This document shows positions 1-9,104 of a DNA stretch of 64,000 nt, piece by piece. Both the position numbers and the translations under genes were made by a program. Position 1 is the stretch's first letter; each line of letters starts with the position of its first letter. The notes beneath the pieces are model-generated. The model saw nothing but the letters and a program-made list of their open reading frames with translations, had not been told where the DNA came from and ran no database searches. Source of the stretch: Paractinoplanes ferrugineus (GTDB taxonomy: Bacteria; Actinomycetota; Actinomycetes; Mycobacteriales; Micromonosporaceae); assembly GCF_016862195.1 (NCBI RefSeq), contig NZ_BOMM01000029.1, positions 167,668 through 231,667 of the forward strand. The letters are read 5' to 3'.

Positions 1-2
1 TG

Positions 3-464
3 ACCACCACCAGCCACAGCATGTCGATACCACCGCCGATGGCGATGACCTTCGGAGTACGGGCGATCGACGCGGCCGGCAACCGTTCCCCGTTCGCGAC
101 CCTGGGCCTGGGCACCCCACCGGACGTCACCCCACCCGGCCCGGCGACGAACCTCAGACTCGTCAGCCCGAGCGGCGGCTATTTCACCGCCCAGTGGGAT
201 GCTCCCCGGGACGACCAGTTCGTCGCCGGCTACGAGATCGCGGTGGACGGCGCGGTCGTCAGTCGGGTCGGCGGCACCACGGCACCGGTGCGGCTCGGCT
301 TCGGGACATACTTCGTCAGCGTTCGCGCCTTCGACGGCGCCGGCAACCTCTCCCCTTCGACGCAGATCATGATCTCGATCGACCCGGGTCCCAGCTCCTC
401 GGCCAGCTCCAAAGCCGCACCCCATGCGGGACCGACATCCTCCGTGAACACGGCGTCGAGGTGA
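3..464 (+). CDS. Fibronectin type III protein, 3' end only
   Basis: The reading frame is open from the window edge, so this is the C-terminal part of a longer gene that starts upstream. It encodes the end of one fibronectin type III module (AIDAAGNRSPFA) and one complete module, roughly residues 40-130, with the usual Pro-rich entry (VTPPGPATNL) and a closing VRAFDGAGNLSPS strand. FN3 modules of this kind are common in secreted actinobacterial carbohydrate-active or surface proteins, so the product is probably extracellular, but the catalytic part (if any) is outside the window. An in-frame ATG at 21 exists but falls in the middle of a module and is unlikely to be the real start. Confidence 0.7.
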   Translation, partial: TTTSHSMSIPPPMAMTFGVRAIDAAGNRSPFATLGLGTPPDVTPPGPATNLRLVSPSGGYFTAQWDAPRDDQFVAGYEIAVDGAVVSRVGGTTAPVRLGFGTYFVSVRAFDGAGNLSPSTQIMISIDPGPSSSASSKAAPHAGPTSSVNTASR

Positions 465-615
465 CCGGCGGGTAGCTTTCTCATCGACTGCCCACCGCTG
501 GTTGGTGTGGCTCAGATGTGGCATGCGTGCCGCCGGTCACCGTGGCGCGGAGAGGCTCCAGGGCGCTGCCCTCCTCGCCGGATTCAGTCCTGGTTCGATC
601 GAGGAAGAGGCAGGC

Positions 616-789
616 ATGGGGCAGGTCATCATCGGTATGGATCCGCACAAGCGGTCCACGACCATCGAGATCATCAACGACGGCGAGAAAGTACTGATCA
701 AGCAGATGCTGGCCGCTGCCCTTCCAGCATCGGTGGTCCGCCAGATTCACGCCTTGTCTGCGGCCGATCCGGATGCCGCGAGTTCGTGA
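616..789 (+). pseudogene. IS110-family transposase N-terminal remnant
   Basis: The frame starts with MGQVIIGMDPHKRSTTIEI, the typical first strand of an IS110-family DEDD transposase, including the first catalytic Asp (GMDPHKRS). It keeps only 57 codons before a stop at 787-789, and the rest of the roughly 400-residue enzyme is absent. This is a truncated relic of an insertion. It is not a copy of the intact IS110-family element near 49 kb, whose N-terminus differs. Confidence 0.65.
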
Positions 790-802
790 GTCGATGTGTT
801 GC

Positions 803-1252
803 CTAGCTTTTGGGCATATTCTCCATGCAGGCTGCGACCTTCTTGGAGGTGCGTTCGACGGTCACCTCGCCGGCGACGATGATCCGACAGATTGCTTCGT
901 CATCGTCGGTGGTCATGACCAGTAGCGTCTTTGACATCTCGGCCTGGTCGTCCGTCGCGGGCAGCGAGATCGACCACGGGGTCTTTGCCTCGGCGACTTG
1001 ATGACGCTCGTCACTCCCGACGTACCAGTTGATCAGCGGCGCCTTGCCGCTCCTCGTCTCTGCCTCGAACCGGATGCCCCGGTTGTCATCCGCTTTGTTC
1101 CGGCCCACGGCGATGGCTGCTACCACCCCGGCCGATGCGAACAGCGCCAGACCCGCCGCGAGGTAGACCGCTCGGCGGGCTCGCCGCGGCCGAGGCGCAA
1201 TCAGGGAAGGTTCGGCGCCGCCGAGATCTGGCATCGGCGCAGCATAGAGCAT
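803..1252 (-). CDS. MmpS-like small membrane-anchored protein
   Basis: 149 residues. An N-terminal cytoplasmic stretch with an Arg-rich patch (PRPRRARRA) is followed by one hydrophobic helix at about residues 29-49 and an extracytoplasmic beta-rich domain with two cysteines (CRIIVAGEV and ACMENM). The pattern of one anchor plus a small domain containing 'PWSISLP' and 'CRIIVAGEVTVE' resembles MmpS-family transport accessory proteins of actinobacteria. No MmpL partner is adjacent, so the role is open. The ATG at 1252 has a GGGAAG Shine-Dalgarno 8 bases upstream. Family assignment is by eye. Confidence 0.55.
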   Translation of the reverse strand: MLYAAPMPDLGGAEPSLIAPRPRRARRAVYLAAGLALFASAGVVAAIAVGRNKADDNRGIRFEAETRSGKAPLINWYVGSDERHQVAEAKTPWSISLPATDDQAEMSKTLLVMTTDDDEAICRIIVAGEVTVERTSKKVAACMENMPKS

Positions 1253-1529
1253 CGCCGATCGCTTCCCACTTGGGGGCGGATCACGAATAGGGCCAATGTC
1301 AGTGAAGCCAGCGAACGGATCGGCGCGGCGAGCTCATCCTTCTCCCGACAGCGGCAGCGACATCGCCGCCCGGGAACAGCACACAGTGTTCAATTGCGCT
1401 GTTCCCGGCACGACCACGCATCGGTCCCGGCCGTCTTGAGTCACACACCGCGGAGGTCCCCAACGAGCCGTCACGCACGGACGGCGGCTACTTGTGGATG
1501 CGGAACCGCAAGTATGGCCGCGGGTGCCC

Positions 1530-2219
1530 CTATCGAAGGGGTTCGTCGATGAGCCAGGTCGTCACGACGGTCGGCACAGGGCTCATGCCACGTCCGTCAG
1601 CCGCCAGTCGTGCTTCGAAGCCGTTGATGCACACGAGTCGCTCATCATCGCTCCACCACCCCACCGAGAATCCGCTCGCCGAGTTCACCGGCCGTAGGCC
1701 CGGATGACGAGCACGGAGAGCGGTCAGGTGGGCATTGGCATCCGATGGCATCTCCGCGGACAGGAGCCGTTGCTGGCGGGCGTGATGGAGTAGGGCATCA
1801 CACTCCAGAAAGTGATCAAGCGAGGGAAAAGCCGGCACATCCACGTGCAGGAAGCCGAACCACACCGCTTCGTCGGGCCGCACAAATCCACTGCGACAAC
1901 CGTCGGGCGTGGCGTCCATGACGGCGTACTCAAAGACAACCTGCCCTGTATCGCGATCCACCTCGAACGCGGGCTCGAACACGATCTCGGCTCCGCGGAA
2001 GTGGCTGAAGTAGGTCAACCCCGAATATCGATGCTGGATACGCCGGAAGGTGGCCAGGACGCTCTCGTCGCCGTATCCGAGCACCGACCGCATCACAGCC
2101 CGGCACTCGTCATCACTCGGTCCTGGCTCAACAGGCAGTACCCGCGCGTGCGCAGTCAAGAAATCCTGCGCACGCGCGCCCAGCGGCGAAGGGTAGACAA
2201 GGACGTGCGCGTGCGACAT
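1530..2219 (-). CDS. Hypothetical soluble protein
   Basis: About 229 residues, no signal peptide or membrane segment. I do not recognise the family. The composition is normal for the genome and the frame is well conserved in codon use, so it is likely a real gene. A GTG at 2237 gives six more residues, but the ATG at 2219 is preceded by GGAG at 9 bases and is preferred. The C-terminal third contains a Trp-rich segment (GFSVGWWSDDERLVCING) that looks like a small beta domain. It stands alone between short intergenic gaps. Confidence 0.55.
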   Translation of the reverse strand: MSHAHVLVYPSPLGARAQDFLTAHARVLPVEPGPSDDECRAVMRSVLGYGDESVLATFRRIQHRYSGLTYFSHFRGAEIVFEPAFEVDRDTGQVVFEYAVMDATPDGCRSGFVRPDEAVWFGFLHVDVPAFPSLDHFLECDALLHHARQQRLLSAEMPSDANAHLTALRARHPGLRPVNSASGFSVGWWSDDERLVCINGFEARLAADGRGMSPVPTVVTTWLIDEPLR

Positions 2220-2468
2220 CAGCCCATTCTCCGACACGGTGAGGCATGCGCGACCATTAGCTCAAGTTCGCTTCTCGGCAAAGTCGGATGCCGACGCGAC
2301 CACGTCCGGCTCCGGCGCGTGACGTGGTCGGCGACGGCCGGCGCGCCCGCACTGCGGCAGTTGAGGACCTCGGCGCGAAATCCGGTAACGTACTTACGAT
2401 CGATCGCAGGATTCAGCTGAGACGGTTATCAGCTCGTCTCAGGTCCGCAACAGCCATAGACGCGGATT

Positions 2469-3554
2469 ATGCGACGCATGACCACTGGCCCACCAAAGGT
2501 GCGCTACCCAACCGACTCCCGACTATCCGGATCAGGTTCGATGCGCGGGCGGTTCAACGGGCCGACCCTGATCGGCTACGCAGCCTTTCTCGCGCTTCTG
2601 CTGTACGGGCTCGCCCACGTTTACTGGGCGTCCGGCGGGGGCGGCTTCCCGTTCGGCGCCGACGACGCCAACCCGGAGTATTCGGCCTTCCAGCACGTCG
2701 GCCGGGGGCAGCTGGCGCCGTGGATCGCGGTCTGGTTCCTAGGCAGTGCAGCGGTCGCGTTCCTCATGGCGCTACCGCGCCGGCGGCGGATTCCCACCGG
2801 GGTGCTGGTCGGCCCCTCGGTGTTGTCGGCGGCCGTGGTGTTCTTCACGCTGGCCGACTTTCGGATCCTCGGCAACCTCGCCTACGTCTTCATGCTGAGG
2901 TTCGGCGCGATCAACTGGACCGTGATCAACCAGCTGTTCGCGGTGGCATCGGTCGGCCTCATGGTCGCGTCGGCGGTCATCTACCAGCGCCGCACGTCCG
3001 GCGCGTGCACCCGCTGCGGGCGGTCCGATTCCGACGCCGGCTGGACCTCGCGGGAGTCCGCCGCCCGCTGGGGCAAGAAAGCCGCGTACACGGCCGTCGT
3101 CGTCCCGTTGATCTACGCCAGCACCCGGTGGGCCTGGGCGCTGGGCTTCCCGCTCGGCATCTCCGACCAGCTGTGGCAGGAGGGGAAGAAGGACCACCTG
3201 TGGATCCTCGGCGCTGCGCTGGCCACCATGGGAGCGCTCGGCTCGCTGCTCACTCTGGGCCTGGTGCAGCGCTGGGGTGAGATCTTCCCCCGGTGGATGG
3301 TAGGCCTGCGGGGCCGGCGGGTACCGCTGCTGCTCGCCATCATCCCGGCCGTCCTGGTGTCCATCATGGTGACGATCGCCGGGGTCATGTACATCCGCCT
3401 GCACTTCCAGGGGGCCTTCGACAACGAGAAGGACGACTGGGGAGCCACCGTCCCGGAGACGATCTGGCCGGTGTGGGGCCTCGCCCTGGCAGCCGCCACG
3501 CTCGCCTACTACTTCCGGCGCCGCGGCATCTGCAAGCGATGCGGCCGCGGCTGA
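2469..3554 (+). CDS. Multi-pass membrane protein with two CxxCG motifs
   Basis: 361 residues with about seven or eight hydrophobic helices (near 33-52, 78-98, 112-135, 150-170, 200-220, 240-262, 280-305 and 330-348). Two short CxxCG knuckles, CTRCGRSDSD in a central loop and CKRCGRG at the extreme C-terminus, could bind a metal or form a redox pair on the cytoplasmic side. Function unknown. ATG alternatives at 2478 and 2541 remain possible; the 2541 start would begin just before the first helix. Confidence 0.6.
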   Translation: MRRMTTGPPKVRYPTDSRLSGSGSMRGRFNGPTLIGYAAFLALLLYGLAHVYWASGGGGFPFGADDANPEYSAFQHVGRGQLAPWIAVWFLGSAAVAFLMALPRRRRIPTGVLVGPSVLSAAVVFFTLADFRILGNLAYVFMLRFGAINWTVINQLFAVASVGLMVASAVIYQRRTSGACTRCGRSDSDAGWTSRESAARWGKKAAYTAVVVPLIYASTRWAWALGFPLGISDQLWQEGKKDHLWILGAALATMGALGSLLTLGLVQRWGEIFPRWMVGLRGRRVPLLLAIIPAVLVSIMVTIAGVMYIRLHFQGAFDNEKDDWGATVPETIWPVWGLALAAATLAYYFRRRGICKRCGRG

Positions 3555-3940
3555 GAAGCGGAAGTCCCGACACCAGACCCGCTGGTTCCGGTCCTTTCGC
3601 CTCTCCAGTACATAGAGAAACTTCGAGATCAGACATCCGCTTCTCGGCAGATCCGCGCACCCGCGCCCGAGTGGTTTCATGATCGCTTGTACGCACCGTG
3701 AGTGGGCACCCGGCGAACCATCGGCGCCATCCACCGGGCAAGATCCGCCACTGGTGCCGGCTCTCACGAACACCGCGGCGACCGGTGTCAGCAGAGTGGT
3801 GCTGAAAGTCGCGAACGTCTAGCGCCCAATCTCGCGAACGAAGCCATGCCGCAGGAGCCTGATCCCGATCTGGCTCAGTATCGGCAGAACCCGACACTCG
3901 CGCTCGAAGTTGTGGGGCTGGCGTGAGCAGTGCCTACGCC
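3555..3940. other. 386-base stretch without a convincing gene
   Basis: Short frames on both strands here lack ribosome sites and recognisable protein character. No RNA gene or strong repeat was seen. It separates the membrane protein gene from the convergent TetR gene and probably holds only terminators. Confidence 0.5.
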
Positions 3941-4534
3941 TCATGTCGAGCGATCCTGCACGCCGAAATGGCTGAGGGCGTCCTCGACGACGCGCCGGAC
4001 GAACGCGACGTCCAGCGGCTCGCGGGAGAACCAGCGACGGTAGAACAGCGGGCCGGCGACGACGGCGCCGACGTCGGCCGGTCCACGGTCCGCGGCGAGC
4101 TCGCCCCGGGCCTGCGCCCGTTCGGTCACGACACCGAACGGAGCCATCAACCGGGCATGCAGACGCGCATGGAGCTCGGCCAGCTCGGGCTCACGTTCGG
4201 CGGCATCCACGATGGAGGGCAGGACCGCCGCCCAGCGGGCGCTGCGCAGCTGCTCGGCCAACTCCTCGACCAAGGCGGCGAGATCTGCGCCGAAGCTACC
4301 GGTGTCGGGAACCGGTGGCGCCGACCCGATGGTCGAGCATGCCTCGACCAGCAGCGCGGCCCGCGACGGCCAGTGCCGGTAGATCGTCGTCTTGGATACG
4401 CCGGAACGCCGCGACACCTCGTCGATACTGACGCCGCCGATCCCACCGGCCGACAACAGCTCGTACGTCTGGGCGAGCACCGCCGCCTTTGACCGCTGGA
4501 CTCGGGCGTCGACGACGTCCCCGGATCGGGCCAC
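3941..4534 (-). CDS. TetR-family transcriptional regulator
   Basis: 197 residues. The N-terminal helix-turn-helix covers about residues 14-60 with the family signature VSIDEVSRRSGVSKTTIYRHWPSRAALL, followed by an all-helical ligand-binding domain. The GTG start has GGGAG 8 bases upstream. The gene is divergent from a VOC-family protein gene, with a 29-bp palindrome between them, so it most likely represses both itself and that neighbour in response to a small molecule. The ligand cannot be inferred from sequence. Confidence 0.9.
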   Translation of the reverse strand: MARSGDVVDARVQRSKAAVLAQTYELLSAGGIGGVSIDEVSRRSGVSKTTIYRHWPSRAALLVEACSTIGSAPPVPDTGSFGADLAALVEELAEQLRSARWAAVLPSIVDAAEREPELAELHARLHARLMAPFGVVTERAQARGELAADRGPADVGAVVAGPLFYRRWFSREPLDVAFVRRVVEDALSHFGVQDRST

Positions 4535-4564
4535 GTTGCGCTCTCCCTGATCTCTTCACCGACT

Positions 4565-4593
4565 AAACAGTACGGTACTGTACCGTACTGTTT
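4565..4593. promoter_or_regulatory. 29-bp palindromic operator for the TetR regulator
   Basis: Two perfect 14-base arms (AAACAGTACGGTAC and its exact complement) flank a single central base at 4579. It sits in the 107-base gap between divergent tetR and VOC genes, the classical position of a TetR autoregulatory operator. A perfect 14-base arm is longer than needed for a single dimer, so two dimers could bind as in QacR or EthR; that is inference. Confidence 0.8.
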
Positions 4594-4641
4594 CGTGGAG
4601 CCGGGTCGCCCCGGGCCACCGAGAACATCTGGGAGAACGAC

Positions 4642-5019
4642 ATGAAGCTCGCCTCGGTCCGCCTCGTCACCGACGACCTGCCCGCCCTGACCGCCTTCTA
4701 CGCCGCGCTCACGAACACCGAACCGGTGACCCCGTTCGGGCCCGACGACTACGCCGAACTGCACCCCAAGGGCAGCATCATCGCGCTGGCCACCGCCGCC
4801 GCGGTGCAGCGTTACAACAACGGCGCGGCCGACGCCGCCGCCAACCGGTCCGCGATCCTCGAATTCGAGGTCGACGACGTCGACGCCGAACGCGCCCGCC
4901 TGAGCGAGCAGGTCACCGACTGGGTGCAGGAACCCACCACCCAGCCGTGGGGCTACCGCTCGATGCTGTTGCGCGACCCCGACGGCAACCTCCTCAACCT
5001 CTACTCCACCGGCCACTGA
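4642..5019 (+). CDS. VOC-superfamily (glyoxalase/bleomycin-resistance-like) protein
   Basis: 125 residues built of two beta-alpha-beta-beta-beta units: MKLASVRLVTDDLPALTAFYAAL at the start and RSMLLRDPDGNLLNLYS at the end, the usual VOC signature. Such proteins are metal-dependent lyases, dioxygenases or drug-binding proteins, and the exact reaction cannot be read here. GGGAG lies six bases before the ATG. It is divergent from the TetR gene and presumably under its control through the palindrome at 4565-4593. Confidence 0.85.
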   Translation: MKLASVRLVTDDLPALTAFYAALTNTEPVTPFGPDDYAELHPKGSIIALATAAAVQRYNNGAADAAANRSAILEFEVDDVDAERARLSEQVTDWVQEPTTQPWGYRSMLLRDPDGNLLNLYSTGH

Positions 5020-5104
5020 GACGGTGCGGCAGTCCGGTCGCCGTTCGCGTCGCTGGTCAAGGGGCACCCGTGAGCAGGGCAAGGGCGCTCTGGTGACCAC
5101 CGAC

Positions 5105-5464
5105 CTAGGCCCACTCCACTGCCGTACGGCCGGAACCGTGGTCCTCGCGCAGGTCCGGGTCGGCACCGGCCGCCAGTAATTCGCGAACCGCATCGACATG
5201 CCCCCAGCACGCCGCGCCGCACAACGGCAGCCCTTCCTCGCCGGTACCGCTCTCGGCATTCGGATCGGCGCCGGCGTCCAGCAGCGCCCGTACGTTGTCG
5301 GCCCGGCCCTGCACGCTCGCGCGGTACAGCGGCGTCGCCCCGTCCGGGCCGGCCCGGTTCGGGTCAGCACCGTCCCGCACGAGCCCGACGACACGCCCGA
5401 CGCCGGCCCAGCCCGCCGCCTCGGTGAGACGCTGCTGCAATTTCTTTCGGCGCCGCCTGTTCAC
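5105..5464 (-). CDS. Ankyrin-repeat protein
   Basis: 119 residues with about three ankyrin repeats: DGATPLYRASVQGRADNVRA, then a middle repeat (LCGAACWGHVDAVRELLAAG) and a final partial one, each with the LLxxGADPN turn. The N-terminus is basic (NRRRRKKLQQRL). Ankyrin repeats mediate protein binding; partner and role are unknown. The start is GTG. It lies between two VOC genes with no obvious operon link. Confidence 0.75.
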   Translation of the reverse strand: MNRRRRKKLQQRLTEAAGWAGVGRVVGLVRDGADPNRAGPDGATPLYRASVQGRADNVRALLDAGADPNAESGTGEEGLPLCGAACWGHVDAVRELLAAGADPDLREDHGSGRTAVEWA

Positions 5465-5514
5465 CGCCCCATTGTGAACTCACCAGGTTTTGCATAGTCG
5501 CTAAGTTCGGTGCC

Positions 5515-5898
5515 ATGCGGACATCCGGCCGGTTCGCCGGCGTGACGATCGACTGTCGGGACCCGCGGAAGCTCGCCGATTTCTGGTCCGCGGTGCTCGG
5601 CGGACGAGTGACCGAGTCCCTTCCCGGCTGGCGGCGGGTCACTGTCGACGACGGCCTGCCGGTATTGACGTTCCAGCCGGTCCCGGAACCTAAAATCGGC
5701 AAGACCCGACTGCATCTGGACGTCGCCGTCCCGGACGCCGGCGAAGCAGTGGATCGGATCGAAGCCCTGGGCGGTCGCTGGACCGGCGAACGGCACGACT
5801 ACCCCGAAGGCACCGTCCTCGTGATGACCGACCCGGAGACCAACGAGTTCTGCATCGTCCAGTACTACAACGCCGTATCTGATCGGCTTGCCGATTGA
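5515..5898 (+). CDS. VOC-superfamily protein
   Basis: 127 residues. GVTIDCRDPRKLADFWSAVLG at the N-terminus and TVLVMTDPETNEFCIVQYY at the C-terminus are the two halves of a glyoxalase-like fold. It resembles the actinobacterial glyoxalase-like group often annotated as VOC family proteins, and the catalytic role is unproven. It is on the same strand as the VOC gene at 4642 but separated by the antisense ankyrin gene, so it is not in one operon with it. The two VOC proteins are not close copies. Confidence 0.8.
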   Translation: MRTSGRFAGVTIDCRDPRKLADFWSAVLGGRVTESLPGWRRVTVDDGLPVLTFQPVPEPKIGKTRLHLDVAVPDAGEAVDRIEALGGRWTGERHDYPEGTVLVMTDPETNEFCIVQYYNAVSDRLAD

Positions 5899-5967
5899 AC
5901 ACCTTGTCAGCGACACGACGACAATCGCGCCTCGTAGATCACCGTTTTCTCGAAGGACTTTGCTGAG

Positions 5968-7992
5968 CTATCCGCTGCTGCGGCGCTGATTCGTTGCGTC
6001 TGCGAGGCTTTCCTGGAGGCGGTTGTGGCGGAATTGGTAGACGCCGCCACATTGGCGCAGCACTCCCCGGTCGTGGGCCTCACGGAGGAAGCGAACGAGC
6101 CGTATCGGCGCGCGACGCCGGGCGGCGAGCATCAGCCGGGCCAGCCCGAATCGGCCCCACGCGCTGTTGAACGCGAACGCCGGCATGATCGTCGCCCACA
6201 CCACTGGCCCGGCCCACCATTCCGCAGATGCGGCGGCAAACATCGTCGCCCAGAGCAAGGCGAACGCGGCCGCCCCCGCCAGGGACGCCAGCCGGTCCCG
6301 GCTCAACAGCGCGGTCGGACTGACGGCTCGCTGCTCGTCGCCGTGCTGGTGGATCAGGCCGAGCCACAGTCCGAAACCAACGGCGAGCACAACCCCCAAC
6401 GCCAGCCCGATGCCGCGGAACACCCCCATCGCGAAGCCGATCGAGAAGCCCATGATCAGCCCCATCTTGAGCCCCAGTGGGTCGAGCCGTCGCGAGAGCG
6501 CACGGCGGGGTGGGCGCCCCCTGGAGCCGCCCACGATCAGGGCGCCGGCGAGCGCCCCGACCCAAGCGCTCGACAACCCGTAGGGCACACCGATGGTCAA
6601 CCCGCCCAACAGCCCGAACGCTGTCATCGCCACCACCGTGAACTGCCGAGTCGACACGCCTACTTCCAGCCGCCACCAGGCCAGGTCGTAAGTGCCACGA
6701 TCATGCAGTTGGCGAGCGAGTACGGTGAGCCACTGCCGGGCCTCGTCCGCCGAGGGCTGGTCACGGGCGGCGCACCCGCCGACCGACGCGGTATAGACCG
6801 CCGGGATGAGCTGATCCAGCAGCCGTTCCTCGATGCCGTCACGAGTAGCGGCCCAGTCAGCGGTCCGCAGTTCGTCCGGATCGGTGGCGCGCTGCCGGTA
6901 GACGTTGCGGGCGAGCCACACCGTGAGCGGCGTCGACAGGGCGACAGCCAGGGGCGACGTCTTGTCATCCGTCAGGTGCTTGACCACCCGATCCCAGCGG
7001 GGCACCGGATCATCGGTGCCGCTGACCAGATACTGCACGACATCGGTCGAATTCAATTCCTGAAGTTCAACGACGGGGGTACGGCTCAGGGTCGTCGTCG
7101 ACTTCACCACCTCCTCGTACACGTCGGTGCGGCAGGTCATCACGAGTTGCCGGCCACGATCGACGACCGTCCCGATGGCGCGCAGCGCGTCCCCGTGCTC
7201 GGCGCCGAGCTCGTCGAAGCCGTCCAGAACAGGCAGGATCCGACCGCCGAGCACCAGCTCCTCGGCTAGAGAGCGCCTCGACCCGTCCGGCCCCTCGATG
7301 GTCCGGGCGAGGGCCTCATTGTCGTCGGCGAGCCGCAGGGCGATCCAGTTGTCCAGCGGCTGCGCCGGGTCCCAGCCGGCCAGCGACAGCAGCACAGGAA
7401 CAGGTTCCCGGTCCGGACCGGTGGCGGTCTGCCGGCGTCGCTCGCGGTCCCCCAGCAACTGCAACGTGAGCTGCAGCGCCAGCATCGACTTGCCACTGCC
7501 GGGCGCTCCGAGGATGACCAGCCGCCGCACGGATTCGGGACCGGTGAACAGGTCGGCGAGCTGGCCGTGCTCGCCGGCGAGGGGGATCGGGTCCGCGTCC
7601 GGGCGGCCCACAATGGCGGCCCAAGTGGTCATTACCGCCCGGGCGCGATCGCTGACCTCGAAGCGCACGGGCAGCGGCCACGGATTGGGCATCTCCCGCG
7701 CGGCCGCCTCGGTACGCCACTGCTCCGCCTGCGCCTCGGCCAAGGCCACGACGGCCGCCTCGATCTGGGCCGGCGTCACAGCTCGGGAGGCCGTGCCGGC
7801 GGTGTTCAGCCATTTGGCGAGGCTCAGCAACGCGATGGCCAGGCCAAGTCCGAAGCCGAGTGAACTCGACCACTGGTCGGCGTCTTCCAGGCCGGTCGAC
7901 GCGAGCAGCGCCATGACGCCGACGAAGACGACGGGCAGCGCGGCCCGGGTGGTCTTCCGCCATCCTCGGGGACGTCTCCACCGCGTCGGCAT
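5968..7992 (-). CDS. Membrane-anchored NACHT-domain NTPase
   Basis: 674 residues. Two hydrophobic helices at about 18-35 and 44-60 precede a NACHT NTPase module with Walker A GAPGSGKS at 162-169 and Walker B ILPVLDGFDELG at about 252-263. A sensor/helical region follows, then several C-terminal hydrophobic segments (about 450-575). The tail contains the conserved motif GVYQFRHNRLQESLA seen in many actinobacterial NACHT proteins. NACHT proteins are STAND switches used in prokaryotic antiphage or conflict signalling; the membrane segments suggest the effector step acts at the membrane. No partner gene is adjacent. Confidence 0.85.
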   Translation of the reverse strand: MPTRWRRPRGWRKTTRAALPVVFVGVMALLASTGLEDADQWSSSLGFGLGLAIALLSLAKWLNTAGTASRAVTPAQIEAAVVALAEAQAEQWRTEAAAREMPNPWPLPVRFEVSDRARAVMTTWAAIVGRPDADPIPLAGEHGQLADLFTGPESVRRLVILGAPGSGKSMLALQLTLQLLGDRERRRQTATGPDREPVPVLLSLAGWDPAQPLDNWIALRLADDNEALARTIEGPDGSRRSLAEELVLGGRILPVLDGFDELGAEHGDALRAIGTVVDRGRQLVMTCRTDVYEEVVKSTTTLSRTPVVELQELNSTDVVQYLVSGTDDPVPRWDRVVKHLTDDKTSPLAVALSTPLTVWLARNVYRQRATDPDELRTADWAATRDGIEERLLDQLIPAVYTASVGGCAARDQPSADEARQWLTVLARQLHDRGTYDLAWWRLEVGVSTRQFTVVAMTAFGLLGGLTIGVPYGLSSAWVGALAGALIVGGSRGRPPRRALSRRLDPLGLKMGLIMGFSIGFAMGVFRGIGLALGVVLAVGFGLWLGLIHQHGDEQRAVSPTALLSRDRLASLAGAAAFALLWATMFAAASAEWWAGPVVWATIMPAFAFNSAWGRFGLARLMLAARRRAPIRLVRFLREAHDRGVLRQCGGVYQFRHNRLQESLADATNQRRSSG

Positions 7993-8022
7993 CCGGCCAT
8001 TATGGCCGTGAGTGACACCCCG

Positions 8023-9090
8023 TCACACCCTCGATGTGCGTCCCGCGGCGTTGTTCGCGACCGGCGAAGGGTTGAGCCGGGCGAAGCCCTCCTGCCGCTG
8101 ATAAGGGAAGTACGGGTACGGCGCGGTGCGCGTGCTCGCAGCGTCGAGTCGGGACGCCTGTTCGGGCGTGAGCGACCAGCCGACGGCAGCGATGTTCTGC
8201 CGCAGTTGCGCCTCGTTGCGGGCGCCGATGATGACGGTGGCCACCGTGGGTCGTCGCAGCAACCAGTTGAGCGCGATCTGCGGCACCGCCCTGCCGGTTT
8301 CCCGGGACAGTTCTTCGAGGACGTCCACGATGCCGAACAGGTGCTCGTCGTCGACCGGCGGACCGAACGAGGCGGTCTCGTGCAGCCGGCTCGTGGCCGG
8401 TGGCGGTGTATCGCGGCGGATCTTGCCGGTGAGCCGACCCCAGCCGAGCGGGCTCCACACCACGGCTCCCACGCCCTGGTCGAGGCCCAGGGGCAGCAGT
8501 TCCCACTCATAGTCCCGGCCGACCAGGGAGTAGTAGACCTGGTGTGCCACGTACCGGGAGCGGTGGTCCCGATCGGCGGCGGCGAGGGACTTCATCAGCT
8601 GCCAGCCCGCGAAGTTGGAGACGCCGAGGTAGCGGATCTTCCCCTGCCGTACCAGATCGTCAAGCGTCGCGACGACCTCCTCGACGGGTGTGGCAGCGTC
8701 GAAAGCATGCAGCTGGAAAAGGTCGATGTAGTCGGTACCGAGCCGGCGCAGCGCCGCCTCGACCGAGTGAATGAGCCGGGCGCGTGAGGTTCCCGCGTCG
8801 TTCGGTCCGTCGCCGGTCGGCAGGCCGCTCTTGGTCGAGATCAGGACGGCGTCGCGCCGGCCTTTGATCGCCTGCCCCAGCACCTCCTCGGAGGCGCCCT
8901 CGGAATACACGTCCGCGGTGTCGAACATGTTGATCCCGGCTTCCAGGCAGATGTCCACGAGGCCTCGTGCCTCGCGGGCGTCCGTGCTGCCCCAGGCGCT
9001 GAACAGCGGTCCGGAGCCGCCGAAGGTGCCGGCGCCGAAGCTGAGGGCGGGCACGGTGAGTCCGGATGCCCCGAGTCGTCGGTATTCCAT
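8023..9090 (-). CDS. Aldo/keto reductase
   Basis: About 355 residues, TIM-barrel NAD(P)H-dependent oxidoreductase of the aldo/keto reductase superfamily. Visible landmarks are MEYRRLGASGLTVPALSFG at the start, NMFDTADVYSEGASEEVLG (catalytic Asp and Tyr), ISTKSG (catalytic Lys), YIDLFQLHAFD (catalytic His) and the cofactor segment LLRRPTVATVIIGARN. The ATG at 9090 is chosen because AAGG lies 8 bases upstream; an ATG at 9105 would add five residues. Divergent from a TetR gene with repeated TTAANGGNAC sites in the gap, which suggests repression by that regulator. Confidence 0.9.
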   Translation of the reverse strand: MEYRRLGASGLTVPALSFGAGTFGGSGPLFSAWGSTDAREARGLVDICLEAGINMFDTADVYSEGASEEVLGQAIKGRRDAVLISTKSGLPTGDGPNDAGTSRARLIHSVEAALRRLGTDYIDLFQLHAFDAATPVEEVVATLDDLVRQGKIRYLGVSNFAGWQLMKSLAAADRDHRSRYVAHQVYYSLVGRDYEWELLPLGLDQGVGAVVWSPLGWGRLTGKIRRDTPPPATSRLHETASFGPPVDDEHLFGIVDVLEELSRETGRAVPQIALNWLLRRPTVATVIIGARNEAQLRQNIAAVGWSLTPEQASRLDAASTRTAPYPYFPYQRQEGFARLNPSPVANNAAGRTSRV

Positions 9091-9104
9091 GATCACAACC
9101 TTCA

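Noticed and set aside
2288..3280. 330-codon ORF overlapping the membrane protein gene
   Set aside because: Arg-rich shadow frame of the membrane protein; no ribosome site.
6017..6062. tRNA-Leu-like string GGCGGAATTGGTAGACG on the plus strand
   Set aside because: It is the antisense of the conserved GVYQFRHNRLQE end of the NACHT gene, and no acceptor or T-arm pairing follows.
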